From Bacilli bacterium (GTDB lineage Bacteria; Bacillota_I; Bacilli_A; RFN20; CAG-288): DNA of 11,059 nucleotides. Location: assembly GCA_900763245.1 (NCBI GenBank), contig CAAFJQ010000005.1, positions 1-11,059 of the forward strand. Direction: 5' to 3'. The notes beneath the pieces are model-generated. The model saw nothing but the letters and a program-made list of their open reading frames with translations. It did not search any database and had not been told where the DNA came from. The translations under genes were made by a program, and so were the position numbers. This document shows, piece after piece, positions 1-6,963 of this stretch (position 1 is its first letter; each line of letters starts with the position of its first letter).

Positions 1-1372
1 GGATTTCAAATCCCTGATTTTCAAGATATCGCCCGATGCCAGACAAGATAACAGGAAGATTCTTTTTGATAGAAGACATCATTCCTAACTTAGAGATGGC
101 GTTGATATAGGTATTCATCTCATCATCAGTCATCGTCGAAGTGGCGATTTTGAAATTCTTCGGATCAATGCCAGATGGTGTGACAATCGGTTCGATGGCA
201 GAGGAATAGACCTCCTTGTAGATGCCGTTGAGAATCGTCAGTTCGCTAGACCAATCGATATTGTTGAAATCAAGTTCATCAATAGCAAAAGATGCGCCGT
301 TGACGGAATTGAGGGCAACATCGACAAGAGGGGGAATCAAAGCCATAATCATCGGAGAATCAATGAGGTTATTGATCAAGGAATCGACAGTTGTAACAGC
401 AAGCAATGCGCTGAAATTGACAGTGACTGTACTGGCGGCTTGGTCATAGGAGATGATGCCGTCTTTCAATAGAGGATCAGCGATATCAAGTGTCGAAGAG
501 ACAAGGCCGGAAAAGCTGACTTCCATATTGTTCAATGTGACAGTCGAAACCTTATTGAGGATTGTAAGATCAAAATCAGAAAAGCCGAGCGTCTTATAAA
601 GGAGCGAATTTTCAGTTGAATCGATGATGTCATTTGCCATCTTCTGCTGTTCATCTGTAAGACCGGATGCCTTCAAGCCTTCTTGTACAGTCGACTTGTT
701 GTCTACTGCAATTCTTGCCAAAGCAGTGACAGGAGAAACAAGAACGCAGAGGAAGACAAATTCCTGTGCCAAACCGATGATACCGCCAGGAACACGAAGC
801 AGCGGAAGTTTCTTTCTGACTTTAGTGGGAGCTTTTCCATTGCTGTCAAGCAAACCTTGTGTCAGTGTTTCTTTGTTGGGGCATTTAGTATTTTTCAGCA
901 ATTTCTTTTGGGTTCTGTCTCTCTTTGTTTCAACAGGAAGAAACCATCGGAAAATCCCATGATAGAAGATAGCAGTGATAAGGGAGATAGTGAGCTGAAT
1001 CAGGATCATGCCGACTAAGAAGGTAACAAAGCAAAGTGCAGAAGTTGCAATTGCAATCGTTGTCTCATATAAGGACATGCCGTTCATCGGAGAGATGGCA
1101 CCGGTCTGATTCAGATAATTGACCAAGGCGGAGAGAAGCGTACCGTTATCTCCGGGAATTCCGTACAGCTTACCGATGTCAATGTTTCCTATCCAATAGG
1201 AAATCGATGGTGCCGTGAAAACCAAAACCGTGATCAATATCGCTTTAAGGATCGTCTTCAGTGTCGTTTTGTAGACACCTTTCATGAGGCCGATAAGACC
1301 AGCGATGATGGCAAAAAAGACGATAGCCAGAAAAACGATAAGAAGGATTAGATCAAATGTTGATTTATTCAT
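1..1372 (-). CDS. Large polytopic membrane protein, CvpA-like N-terminal region (3' end beyond window)
   Basis: An open frame reads leftward from ATG at 1370-1372 to the window edge with no stop, giving at least 457 residues; the C-terminus is missing. The start has an AAAGGAG at 1380-1386, 7 nt upstream. Hydrophobic segments lie at about residues 6-31, 40-57, 105-137 and 196-221. A basic, probably cytosolic loop spans about 143-191, and a long, mostly polar stretch runs from about 222 to 457 (rich in Asn, Ser, Thr, Asp and Ile). The opening (FDLILLIVFLAIVF, then GLIGLMKGVYKT) and the segment around residue 195 (RVPGGIIGLAQ) recall CvpA/colicin V production-type membrane proteins, but the protein is much longer and the match is only by eye. 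It is transcribed divergently from the protease gene across a 95 bp gap. The reading frame is secure; the function is unknown. Confidence 0.85.
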   Translation of the reverse strand, partial: MNKSTFDLILLIVFLAIVFFAIIAGLIGLMKGVYKTTLKTILKAILITVLVFTAPSISYWIGNIDIGKLYGIPGDNGTLLSALVNYLNQTGAISPMNGMSLYETTIAIATSALCFVTFLVGMILIQLTISLITAIFYHGIFRWFLPVETKRDRTQKKLLKNTKCPNKETLTQGLLDSNGKAPTKVRKKLPLLRVPGGIIGLAQEFVFLCVLVSPVTALARIAVDNKSTVQEGLKASGLTDEQQKMANDIIDSTENSLLYKTLGFSDFDLTILNKVSTVTLNNMEVSFSGLVSSTLDIADPLLKDGIISYDQAASTVTVNFSALLAVTTVDSLINNLIDSPMIMALIPPLVDVALNSVNGASFAIDELDFNNIDWSSELTILNGIYKEVYSSAIEPIVTPSGIDPKNFKIATSTMTDDEMNTYINAISKLGMMSSIKKNLPVILSGIGRYLENQGFEI

Positions 1373-1379
1373 ATAGACA

Positions 1380-1386
1380 CTCCTTT
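1380..1386 (-). promoter_or_regulatory. Ribosome binding site of the left membrane protein
   Basis: AAAGGAG on the minus strand, 7 nt before ATG at 1372. It fixes the start of the truncated left-edge gene. Confidence 0.75.
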
Positions 1387-1426
1387 TTTTCGCGCATTAC
1401 TTATGTATGCAATAAGTTTCTAATAT

Positions 1427-1446
1427 GATAACATATACATGTTATC
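1427..1446. promoter_or_regulatory. Perfect inverted repeat in divergent promoter region, candidate operator
   Basis: GATAACAT and ATGTTATC flank a 4 bp spacer (ATAC), a perfect 8+8 bp dyad. It sits in the 95 bp gap between the divergent left membrane protein gene and the protease gene. No T-run follows it, so it is not a terminator, and its AT-rich symmetry suits a dimeric repressor site. A -10-like TATGAT (1424-1429) overlaps its left arm, but I see no good -35 for either strand. The repressor is not identifiable here. Confidence 0.45.
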
Positions 1447-1451
1447 TTTCG

Positions 1452-1458
1452 AAAGGAG
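1452..1458 (+). promoter_or_regulatory. Ribosome binding site of the CPBP protease
   Basis: AAAGGAG, 9 nt before ATG at 1468. It is a near-consensus Shine-Dalgarno that supports this start. Confidence 0.75.
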
Positions 1459-1467
1459 ATTTTCAAA

Positions 1468-2436
1468 ATGGAAATTTACACACCAGAACAGAACAATGTT
1501 GAAAATCAAAACGAACCTGAAAAACAGAACAATCAGAAGAGAACTTTTGCCATTTCCGACCTGAATGAAACGACTCCGTTATGGAAAAAGATTGTCTTTT
1601 TCGCTGTCGGTTTCTTAGGATTGCAGCTCATCGCTTTAATCGTACAGATTATCATAATGACTACAAAGTTATTTGATCGCTCTACAATGAACTTTACGAT
1701 TCTAGGTTCGACTTTAGTCAATTTCATCACCTACGTCATCATCTGCGGAATTCTTGTCCTCATCTGTTTCTTAGGAAAAGACGGCGCAGCCAAGAAGATA
1801 TATACACCTTTTAAGAAAAAAGAGACATATACTTGGGGAGCTATCGGTTTTGGCTTAGTTTTAGCAATTAACATCTTCTTCAGCCTCATCTATAATTTCT
1901 TACCTGACTTCGAGCAGAACGCCAACCAGATGGGTATCAATGAGATGCTGAACGCTTATCCTTTCTTAGTCTTCATCATGACTGCAATCATGGCACCTAT
2001 TGTCGAAGAGATCACTTATCGTGCCGGTCTTTGCGATTTGATCGGTAAGAAAAACAGATGGCTTGGCATCATTCTTTCCGCTGTCTTATTCGGACTCATT
2101 CATTTCGACTTTTCTCCTATTCTCTCATTGATTGCACCTTCTAAAGGATATTATGAATCGGCGGGACAATTTGTCGAATATACAGCTGAACAGTTAGCTA
2201 AGATAAAAGAAGTCAATCTCCACGCCTTATTTATCGAACTTGAAAACCTTCCTGTCTATATCTGCTCCGGTATTGCTCTTGCTTTCGTTTATTGTAAAAC
2301 CGGCAATCTGTCAACATCAATGTTTGCACATTGTTTAGTCAATTCTTATTCCTTCCTCAGCTTTATCGCCAACAAGGCGATACAGAACGGCGGTTCTGAT
2401 TCCATCACATCCGCTTTCCGCATCTTCTTCAGATAA
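1468..2436 (+). CDS. CPBP/CAAX-type intramembrane metalloprotease (Abi family)
   Basis: A 322-residue multi-pass membrane protein with all three CPBP (Rce1-like) signatures: EEITYR (E180, E181, R185), FGLIH (F208 to H212) and HCLVN (H288 to N292). In this family these residues bind the catalytic metal and activate water for cleavage within the membrane; bacterial members are linked to bacteriocin self-immunity, protein processing or surface maturation. The N-terminus is a polar, Asn/Gln/Glu-rich tail (1-37) before the first membrane helix (about 41-67); others follow at about 79-102, 122-145, 164-177, 198-222 and 262-276. About 75 residues separate motifs 2 and 3, with a polar stretch at about 224-260, longer than I expect for the family. 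The TraX-family gene follows 5 nt later, so the two are probably co-transcribed. The family call is firm; the substrate is unknown. Confidence 0.9.
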   Translation: MEIYTPEQNNVENQNEPEKQNNQKRTFAISDLNETTPLWKKIVFFAVGFLGLQLIALIVQIIIMTTKLFDRSTMNFTILGSTLVNFITYVIICGILVLICFLGKDGAAKKIYTPFKKKETYTWGAIGFGLVLAINIFFSLIYNFLPDFEQNANQMGINEMLNAYPFLVFIMTAIMAPIVEEITYRAGLCDLIGKKNRWLGIILSAVLFGLIHFDFSPILSLIAPSKGYYESAGQFVEYTAEQLAKIKEVNLHALFIELENLPVYICSGIALAFVYCKTGNLSTSMFAHCLVNSYSFLSFIANKAIQNGGSDSITSAFRIFFR

Positions 2437-2441
2437 AATTT

Positions 2442-3320
2442 ATGGGAAAGGAAAAATCGTTCGGTCTTTCCTCTTTTTTGCTGAAAATCATCGCATGTCT
2501 TTTGATGACACTCGATCATATCGCGCTGCTTTTCATCCCTGGTGAGAAAGACACCTATACGCTCTATTACATTCTTCGCGCAATCGGAAAAATGTCCTTC
2601 CCGATTTTCGCATTCCTTGCAACAGAAGGCGCCTATAAGACAAAGAACATCTATAAATATCTTTTTCGTTTAGGTATTTTCTCTCTAGTAATGGATGGAT
2701 TCGCATTTCTTTTCGGTGGCATCTATAGCATCGCTCCGATCCATAACCCGATGATCGGCAATGCTTTCAGCGATATGTTTTTAGGTGTTCTGACTGTATG
2801 GCTTCTGAAAAGAAAAGACTGGTATTCGCTTCTTGCTATTCTTCCTATTGCTGTAGCAGTTTTAAGCGATATTCAAGTCTCACCAACCTATGGAACTTTA
2901 TTCAAAACTGACTGGGGAACCTTCTCCATTGTTCTTTTCCTTTCTTTCTTTATCGCAAAAGAACTCTCCTCCCTTGTCATCAGAAAAAAGAATACAGAAG
3001 ATCCCAATATGGATTATGAAGTATATCGCCTGAAATACGATAAGCTGTTTGAAATCATTGGTCTTATCACTGTCGAACTTGCCTTCTATCTCTTATGGAA
3101 GATAAACTATACTCTTCCTATCATTCCCAATGAGTTTGTTCCGATCGGAAGTTATTCGGTTCTTGCTTCTGTCATTCTCGCTTTCTACAACGGAAAGAAA
3201 GGATACCAAAGCAAAAAGATTCAATATGCATTCTACTGCTATTATCCTCTTCATATCGTCATACTCGGTGTTCTTTCTCTCTTCTTTGGTCTTCTGGTCA
3301 GTTGGAGAGGAATTCTTTAA
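2442..3320 (+). CDS. TraX family membrane protein
   Basis: A 292-residue polytopic membrane protein resembling the TraX family, named after the F-plasmid pilin N-acetylase; chromosomal Firmicutes members are mostly uncharacterised and assumed to be membrane acyltransferases. Seen here: the N-terminal KIIACLLMTLDHIALLF block with the DH pair at D25-H26, GKMSFPIFAF at about 49-58 followed by TEG at 61-63, YLFRLGIF at about 73-80, an N..SDMFLG block near 107-115, and the C-terminal YPLH at 268-271. It starts 5 nt after the protease stop with no recognisable Shine-Dalgarno, so translation probably relies on ribosomes finishing the upstream gene. No conjugation genes are nearby, so a role in pilin modification is unlikely. 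An acyltransferase role is inference from the family name. Confidence 0.82.
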   Translation: MGKEKSFGLSSFLLKIIACLLMTLDHIALLFIPGEKDTYTLYYILRAIGKMSFPIFAFLATEGAYKTKNIYKYLFRLGIFSLVMDGFAFLFGGIYSIAPIHNPMIGNAFSDMFLGVLTVWLLKRKDWYSLLAILPIAVAVLSDIQVSPTYGTLFKTDWGTFSIVLFLSFFIAKELSSLVIRKKNTEDPNMDYEVYRLKYDKLFEIIGLITVELAFYLLWKINYTLPIIPNEFVPIGSYSVLASVILAFYNGKKGYQSKKIQYAFYCYYPLHIVILGVLSLFFGLLVSWRGIL

Positions 3321-3329
3321 TCATATCAT

Positions 3330-3357
3330 TTGATTTATTTGCCATTATGATTATATT
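3330..3357 (+). promoter_or_regulatory. Candidate promoter of the thioredoxin gene
   Basis: TTGATT (3330-3335), a 16 bp spacer and TATATT (3352-3357), placed 24 nt before the thioredoxin start. A sigma-A-type promoter is plausible, but the region is AT-rich and chance matches are easy. Confidence 0.35.
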
Positions 3358-3364
3358 GATAGTC

Positions 3365-3371
3365 AAAGGAG
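3365..3371 (+). promoter_or_regulatory. Ribosome binding site of thioredoxin
   Basis: AAAGGAG, 10 nt before ATG at 3382. Confidence 0.7.
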
Positions 3372-3381
3372 ATTAATTAAC

Positions 3382-3729
3382 ATGATCAAAATATTAGAAA
3401 ACATTGCTGACTTTCCTAAAATCATCGAAGAAAACAAAAACGTCTTAGTCGATTTCAATGCAAAATGGTGTTCCCCTTGCAGAATGATGGGAAGAATCAT
3501 CGAAGAAATCGATGAGGATTTCTCTGATGTCGTCTTTCTGAAAGTCGACACTGACGAATTCCCCGAAATCGCTCAGAAATTCGGCGTCATTTCCATTCCT
3601 AGCATGTTCGCCTTCCAGAACGGAAAGAGAATCTATGTCAAGATCGACGGAAAAGATGAAGAGCTCCTGTTAGGTGCTATGGCTGAAGAGCAGTTCAGAA
3701 GTCTTATAAATGAAACGTTTTCATTGTAA
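3382..3729 (+). CDS. trxA: Thioredoxin
   Basis: A 115-residue cytosolic protein with the whole thioredoxin fold and no signal peptide or membrane segment. The redox motif is WCSPC (C30, C33) after the VLVDFNAKW strand; the partner cis-proline lies in SIPS (P73), followed by FQNGKR. The length matches classical thioredoxins (about 105-115). It would reduce disulfides in target proteins, recharged by thioredoxin reductase. The active site has Ser where classical thioredoxins have Gly (WCGPC), and Asn replaces the usual Trp or Tyr in the F-x-A-x-W-C stretch, so it may be a second, non-canonical thioredoxin rather than the main TrxA; the gene symbol is used in the general sense. It has its own RBS and probable promoter and lies 61 nt after the TraX-family gene. 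Confidence 0.9.
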   Translation: MIKILENIADFPKIIEENKNVLVDFNAKWCSPCRMMGRIIEEIDEDFSDVVFLKVDTDEFPEIAQKFGVISIPSMFAFQNGKRIYVKIDGKDEELLLGAMAEEQFRSLINETFSL

Positions 3730-3736
3730 TAACCCC

Positions 3737-3764
3737 TTGTAATCTCATTTTCGAGTGCTACAAT
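3737..3764 (+). promoter_or_regulatory. Promoter of mscL (extended -10)
   Basis: TTGTAA (3737-3742), a 16 bp spacer and TACAAT (3759-3764) with an upstream TG at 3756-3757, forming the extended -10 TGCTACAAT. It begins 8 nt after the thioredoxin stop and 55 nt before the mscL ATG, so mscL can be transcribed independently. Confidence 0.5.
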
Positions 3765-3796
3765 ATCTTCATAAAATACAAGGAGCTATTTTTAAA

Positions 3797-4399
3797 ATGT
3801 CTAGTAAATTGACAAAAGAAGAAAAGAAAACCTTGAAGGCCGAAAAGAAGGCCAGAGGCGAAACAGTCTGGGCTGACTTCAAGAAGTTCATCACACGTGG
3901 CAATGTCCTCGACTTATCTGTCGGTGTCATCATGGGCGGCGCATTCAACGCAATCGTCACTGCCTTTACCAACATCCTCTTAAGCATCTGCACCTGGGGA
4001 GTCCCTGGTGGTATCAAAGGTCTTGTCACTGTCTTACCGGCTGCCAACGCTACTCAGAAGGGTATTGAAGGTATCGGTCAGTACTTCGTGGACTTAAAGG
4101 AAGCCACTATCAAGTATGCAGCCAGTCAGGGTGTCACCATCACCGAATCCTCTGATACATTCGTTCAGTGGCAGAATTCCTTGAAGACTCTCTACACACT
4201 TCACGGCACAACTTGGACCTATAATCTTTCTGCCGTCATCGATTGGGGAAGCTTCATCAATGCAGTCATTTCCTTCCTCGTCATCGCTTTGACGCTCTTC
4301 ATTATCGTCAAGGTCTTCAATTCCTTAAAGGCTCAGAGACTTGCTTTCCAGGAAAAGATGAAGAAGTTGGAAAGAAAGCCTGCTGAAGAAGCAAAGTAA
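3797..4399 (+). CDS. mscL: Large-conductance mechanosensitive channel MscL
   Basis: A 200-residue inner-membrane channel that opens under membrane tension and vents solutes during osmotic downshock. Family hallmarks are FKKFITRGNVLDLSVGVIMGGAF at the N-terminal amphipathic helix and pore-lining TM1 (about 28-64), and WGSFINAVISFLVIALTLFIIVK in TM2 (about 150-172), followed by a charged cytosolic helix. ATG at 3797 is preferred because CAAGGAG lies at 3779-3785; an in-frame GTG at 3755 would add 14 residues but falls inside the promoter and has no RBS. MscL is usually about 120-150 residues; here the loop between TM1 and TM2 is about 85 residues (65-149) and there is a lysine-rich N-terminal tail of about 25. 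The family call is certain; the enlarged loop is unusual. It ends 15 nt before a strong terminator. Confidence 0.93.
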   Translation: MSSKLTKEEKKTLKAEKKARGETVWADFKKFITRGNVLDLSVGVIMGGAFNAIVTAFTNILLSICTWGVPGGIKGLVTVLPAANATQKGIEGIGQYFVDLKEATIKYAASQGVTITESSDTFVQWQNSLKTLYTLHGTTWTYNLSAVIDWGSFINAVISFLVIALTLFIIVKVFNSLKAQRLAFQEKMKKLERKPAEEAK

Positions 4400-4414
4400 T
4401 CAACTTAGCATTTT

Positions 4415-4445
4415 AAAAAGCATGTGGCGCCCCACATGCTTTTTT
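4415..4445. terminator. Bidirectional intrinsic terminator between mscL and guaB
   Basis: AAAAAGCATGTGG (4415-4427) pairs with CCACATGC plus TTTTT (4432-4445) around a CGCC loop. The GC-rich core is flanked by an A-run on the left and a T-run on the right, so it gives a hairpin plus U-tract in both directions. It can end mscL transcripts (plus) and guaB operon transcripts (minus), whose stops lie on either side. Confidence 0.9.
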
Positions 4446-4461
4446 CGTCTCGATTCTATTT

Positions 4462-5967
4462 TCAGTGATCGGATTGATAGTTCGGACTTTCCTTTGTGAT
4501 TTCAATATCGTGGGGATGAGATTCCTTCAAGGAAGAAGCGGAGATTTTAATGAACTGAGACTTCTCCTGAAGTTCGGGAATCGTCTTGACACCAAGATAT
4601 CCCATACCGGAGCGGATGCCGCCTAAAAGTTCAAAGATGACATCTCCTGCTGCGCCACGGAAAGGAACTCTTCCTTCAACGCCTTCCGGAACAAGCTTCT
4701 GATGACCGGTTTGAAAATATCTGTCAGCAGAGCCGTGTGCCTGTTCCATAGCAGCCATAGAGCCCATGCCGCGATAAACTTTGTATTTTCTTCCGTGATA
4801 GAGCTCAGTACCGCCTGGAGCTTCTTCACATCCTCCGAAGATCGCACCTAACATGACAGTGTCAGCACCGGCAGCCAAGGCCTTTGTAATATCGCCTGAA
4901 TACTTGATTCCGCCGTCTCCGATGATCGGGCAATCATATTCCAAAGCGGCTCTTCTTGCTTCCATGATGGCTGTGACCTGCGGAACGCCCATACCGGAGA
5001 TGATTCTTGTCGTACAGATAGAACCAGGGCCCATACCGACTTTGACAGCATCAGCTCCGGCTTCCATCAGATGTTTTGCTCCTTCATAGGTGGCAACGTT
5101 TCCTGCAATGACATCGACATCCTGGAACTCTTTCTTCAATCTCTTTAAGGCGAGGACGACATTCTTGCTGTCGCCATGAGCGGAATCAAGAACAAGTACA
5201 TCAACCCCGACATCGACAAGCGCTTTGGCTCTCACCATCATATCGGCAGTGATGCCCACCCCTGCACCGCAGAGCAGACGGCCGTATTTGTCTTTTGCAC
5301 TGTTAGGATACTTTGCAATCTTCTCAACATCCTTGATTGTGATGAGTCCCTGAAGATGATTTTCTTCATCGACGAGGGGAAGTTTTTCTTTCTTTGCTTT
5401 GGACAAAATAGATTTTGCTTCTTGTAAGGTAGTTCCGATCTTTCCGACGACAAGGTTGTCCTTTGTCATGACATCTTCAACTTTTTTCTTCAAGTCGCTT
5501 TCAAATTTAATATCGCGATTGGTAATGATACCAATCAGATGATTCTCATTATCGGTTATTGGAATACCGGAGATGTGATACATCGCCATGATCGATAGGC
5601 AGTCTTCCAACGTATTCTCTTTTTTCAAGGTGATCGGGTTAGTAATGACGCCGTTTTCAGAACGTTTCACCTTATCGACTTCTCTGGCCTGGTTCTCCAC
5701 AGTCATGTTCTTATGGATGATGCCGATGCCGCCTTCTCTTGCAAGGGCAATAGCCATTTCAGATTCAGTAACCGTGTCCATCGCAGCAGAAATAAGAGGC
5801 ACATTCAGCGTGATGTGTTTTGTCAGCTTAGCCTTCAGATTTACCATATCAGGGGTGATTTCACTATAGCGGGGTAAAAGCAAAACGTCATCGAATGTAA
5901 TCCCATCAGAGACAATCTTCTCCGTTTTCTTCATTTTTGCCATGTTGGATCTCTTTTCTTCAATCAT
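4462..5967 (-). CDS. guaB: Inosine-5'-monophosphate dehydrogenase
   Basis: Oxidises IMP to XMP with NAD+, the committed step to guanine nucleotides, in the cytosol. In the 501-residue numbering: a (beta/alpha)8 barrel interrupted by two CBS domains (about 107-218), NAD-site DSAHG (261-265), the catalytic loop GPGSICTTRI with nucleophile C318, the flap YRGMGSMAAM (398-407), and the RY pair R416-Y417 in SADRYFQ that activates water. All catalytic elements are intact. The start is uncertain. ATG at 5967 overlaps the upstream stop by 8 nt and has no Shine-Dalgarno; the in-frame ATG at 5943 gives 493 residues, closer to the usual 485-490, with a purine-rich AAGAAAAGAGAT upstream. I favour 5943 biologically. 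It is the last gene of a block headed by a two-component system, and no internal promoter is obvious. Confidence 0.97.
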   Translation of the reverse strand: MIEEKRSNMAKMKKTEKIVSDGITFDDVLLLPRYSEITPDMVNLKAKLTKHITLNVPLISAAMDTVTESEMAIALAREGGIGIIHKNMTVENQAREVDKVKRSENGVITNPITLKKENTLEDCLSIMAMYHISGIPITDNENHLIGIITNRDIKFESDLKKKVEDVMTKDNLVVGKIGTTLQEAKSILSKAKKEKLPLVDEENHLQGLITIKDVEKIAKYPNSAKDKYGRLLCGAGVGITADMMVRAKALVDVGVDVLVLDSAHGDSKNVVLALKRLKKEFQDVDVIAGNVATYEGAKHLMEAGADAVKVGMGPGSICTTRIISGMGVPQVTAIMEARRAALEYDCPIIGDGGIKYSGDITKALAAGADTVMLGAIFGGCEEAPGGTELYHGRKYKVYRGMGSMAAMEQAHGSADRYFQTGHQKLVPEGVEGRVPFRGAAGDVIFELLGGIRSGMGYLGVKTIPELQEKSQFIKISASSLKESHPHDIEITKESPNYQSDH

Positions 5968-6961
5968 GCAAAATACGATAAACCAATACGCCGTCTGTCG
6001 TCTTTATATATAGATTGGGAAAAGCTAAATGAATGTGATAGACCTCGCCTTTTATTTTATAGACGTGCTTTAAGGCAAATGTTTTGATCGAATAATGATA
6101 AAGACGATACGTCTTATCATTCATATTGTAAGAAAGATAAAAGAGTGCGCCGACTTCGGATGAAAACACCATGTCTTTATAGTGTTCGCCAAGATTGTCT
6201 TTGACTGACATTCTATTCATTCCTCTCAGCTGGAGGAGTTCGTTTTCCATTTCGAATTCTGTTCTGACTCTCTCATCGTTCTTTAAAGGTTTCGGTAAAA
6301 GGAAGTCACAGGTTCTAATGACTTTACCTTTCAGGGAGCAAAGAACAAACCCTGCAAAAGAGGAGAGAAGAAGAACTTGTCCCCAATCGATGACAGAGAG
6401 TTTGTCATAGGGTGGGGTTTTGATTCTATCGATGATCTTTCCTTGATTGAAAAAAGAGACTCTACCTTTTTTCTCAAGAAGGAGCAGTGCCTGTTTTGTT
6501 TTGGAATAATAAAGAGAATCAAAATGCATCCCTTCCCCGCGGAAATAGGAAGTGTATTTCTGATAGTTCAGATCGATTCTGACAAGAATGCTTTCATGAT
6601 AAGAGGAATCGCTCTTTTCATCGGCCAATACATATAGATATTTACCATCCGGTGAAAAAGCTGCATCTTTGTAATAATAGCCTTTTGAGTCTATTTTGTT
6701 TAAGGTGATGACCGCTTTTAAGTCGGGATAGGAGTAGACATGGAATTCTTCACAGAACAAAGAAGAGACCAATGCGATATAGGTCTTATCTTTATTGACA
6801 ATGATGCTTTTCGTATAGCCTGAGTCCTTCACTCCCTTGATGATTTTCTCATTCAGATCAAGAAGAAGGAGACTATCCTCCTTCTTTACCAACTGACAAT
6901 CATCAACTAAAGCGATGGATTGAATATCCTTGATATTCTTCTCAAGCTGGAGTTTTGTCAT
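5960..6961 (-). CDS. Uncharacterised cytosolic beta-propeller-like protein
   Basis: 333 residues; I do not recognise the family. There is no signal peptide or membrane helix, so it is probably cytosolic. The sequence repeats hydrophobic beta-strand units of about 35-45 residues, several ending in polar turns. The clearest is FSPDGKYLYVL (102-112), a turn and strand typical of WD40/YVTN/lactonase-like propellers. By eye there are about seven units, near 16-45, 54-90, 98-140, 147-178, 190-222, 268-305 and 310-333, with a charged linker at about 224-266. ATG at 6961 follows the histidine kinase stop by 2 nt without a clear Shine-Dalgarno, and its TGA at 5960-5962 lies beside the guaB start, so translation is probably coupled on both sides. 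It may be a binding or scaffold accessory to the kinase or to IMP dehydrogenase, but that is inference from position only. Confidence 0.85.
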   Translation of the reverse strand: MTKLQLEKNIKDIQSIALVDDCQLVKKEDSLLLLDLNEKIIKGVKDSGYTKSIIVNKDKTYIALVSSLFCEEFHVYSYPDLKAVITLNKIDSKGYYYKDAAFSPDGKYLYVLADEKSDSSYHESILVRIDLNYQKYTSYFRGEGMHFDSLYYSKTKQALLLLEKKGRVSFFNQGKIIDRIKTPPYDKLSVIDWGQVLLLSSFAGFVLCSLKGKVIRTCDFLLPKPLKNDERVRTEFEMENELLQLRGMNRMSVKDNLGEHYKDMVFSSEVGALFYLSYNMNDKTYRLYHYSIKTFALKHVYKIKGEVYHIHLAFPNLYIKTTDGVLVYRILHD

Positions 6962-6963
6962 AA

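Noticed and set aside
222..1018. Plus-strand open frames at 222-449, 624-962 and 683-1018
   Set aside because: They lie wholly inside the continuous minus-strand membrane protein frame (1-1372), lack good ribosome binding sites and have atypical composition; they are shadows of the real gene.
1468..2436. CPBP (Abi) protease as part of a bacteriocin cluster or phage-defence system
   Set aside because: No bacteriocin precursor, ABC exporter or defence partner is visible beside it, so only the general family function is supported.
2442..3320. TraX-family gene as a sign of a conjugative element
   Set aside because: No relaxase, coupling protein, pilus or transfer genes are nearby; chromosomal TraX-family proteins are common in Bacillota and the surroundings are housekeeping genes.
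3321..3350. Weak hairpin AATCA...TGATT after the TraX-family gene as a terminator
   Set aside because: The stem is only 5 bp, AT-rich and lacks a T-run; it cannot be supported as an intrinsic terminator.
3755..3796. Upstream GTG start for mscL adding 14 residues
   Set aside because: The extra codons overlap the extended -10 promoter at 3756-3764, have no Shine-Dalgarno and are not MscL-like, while ATG at 3797 has CAAGGAG upstream.
4623..5869. Several open frames on both strands within guaB
   Set aside because: The IMP dehydrogenase frame is intact and has all catalytic motifs; the others have no recognisable domains and arise from its codon pattern.
5944..5990. Possible guanine or other purine riboswitch ahead of guaB
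   Set aside because: The gap to the upstream gene is at most 16 nt, so there is no leader long enough for an aptamer.
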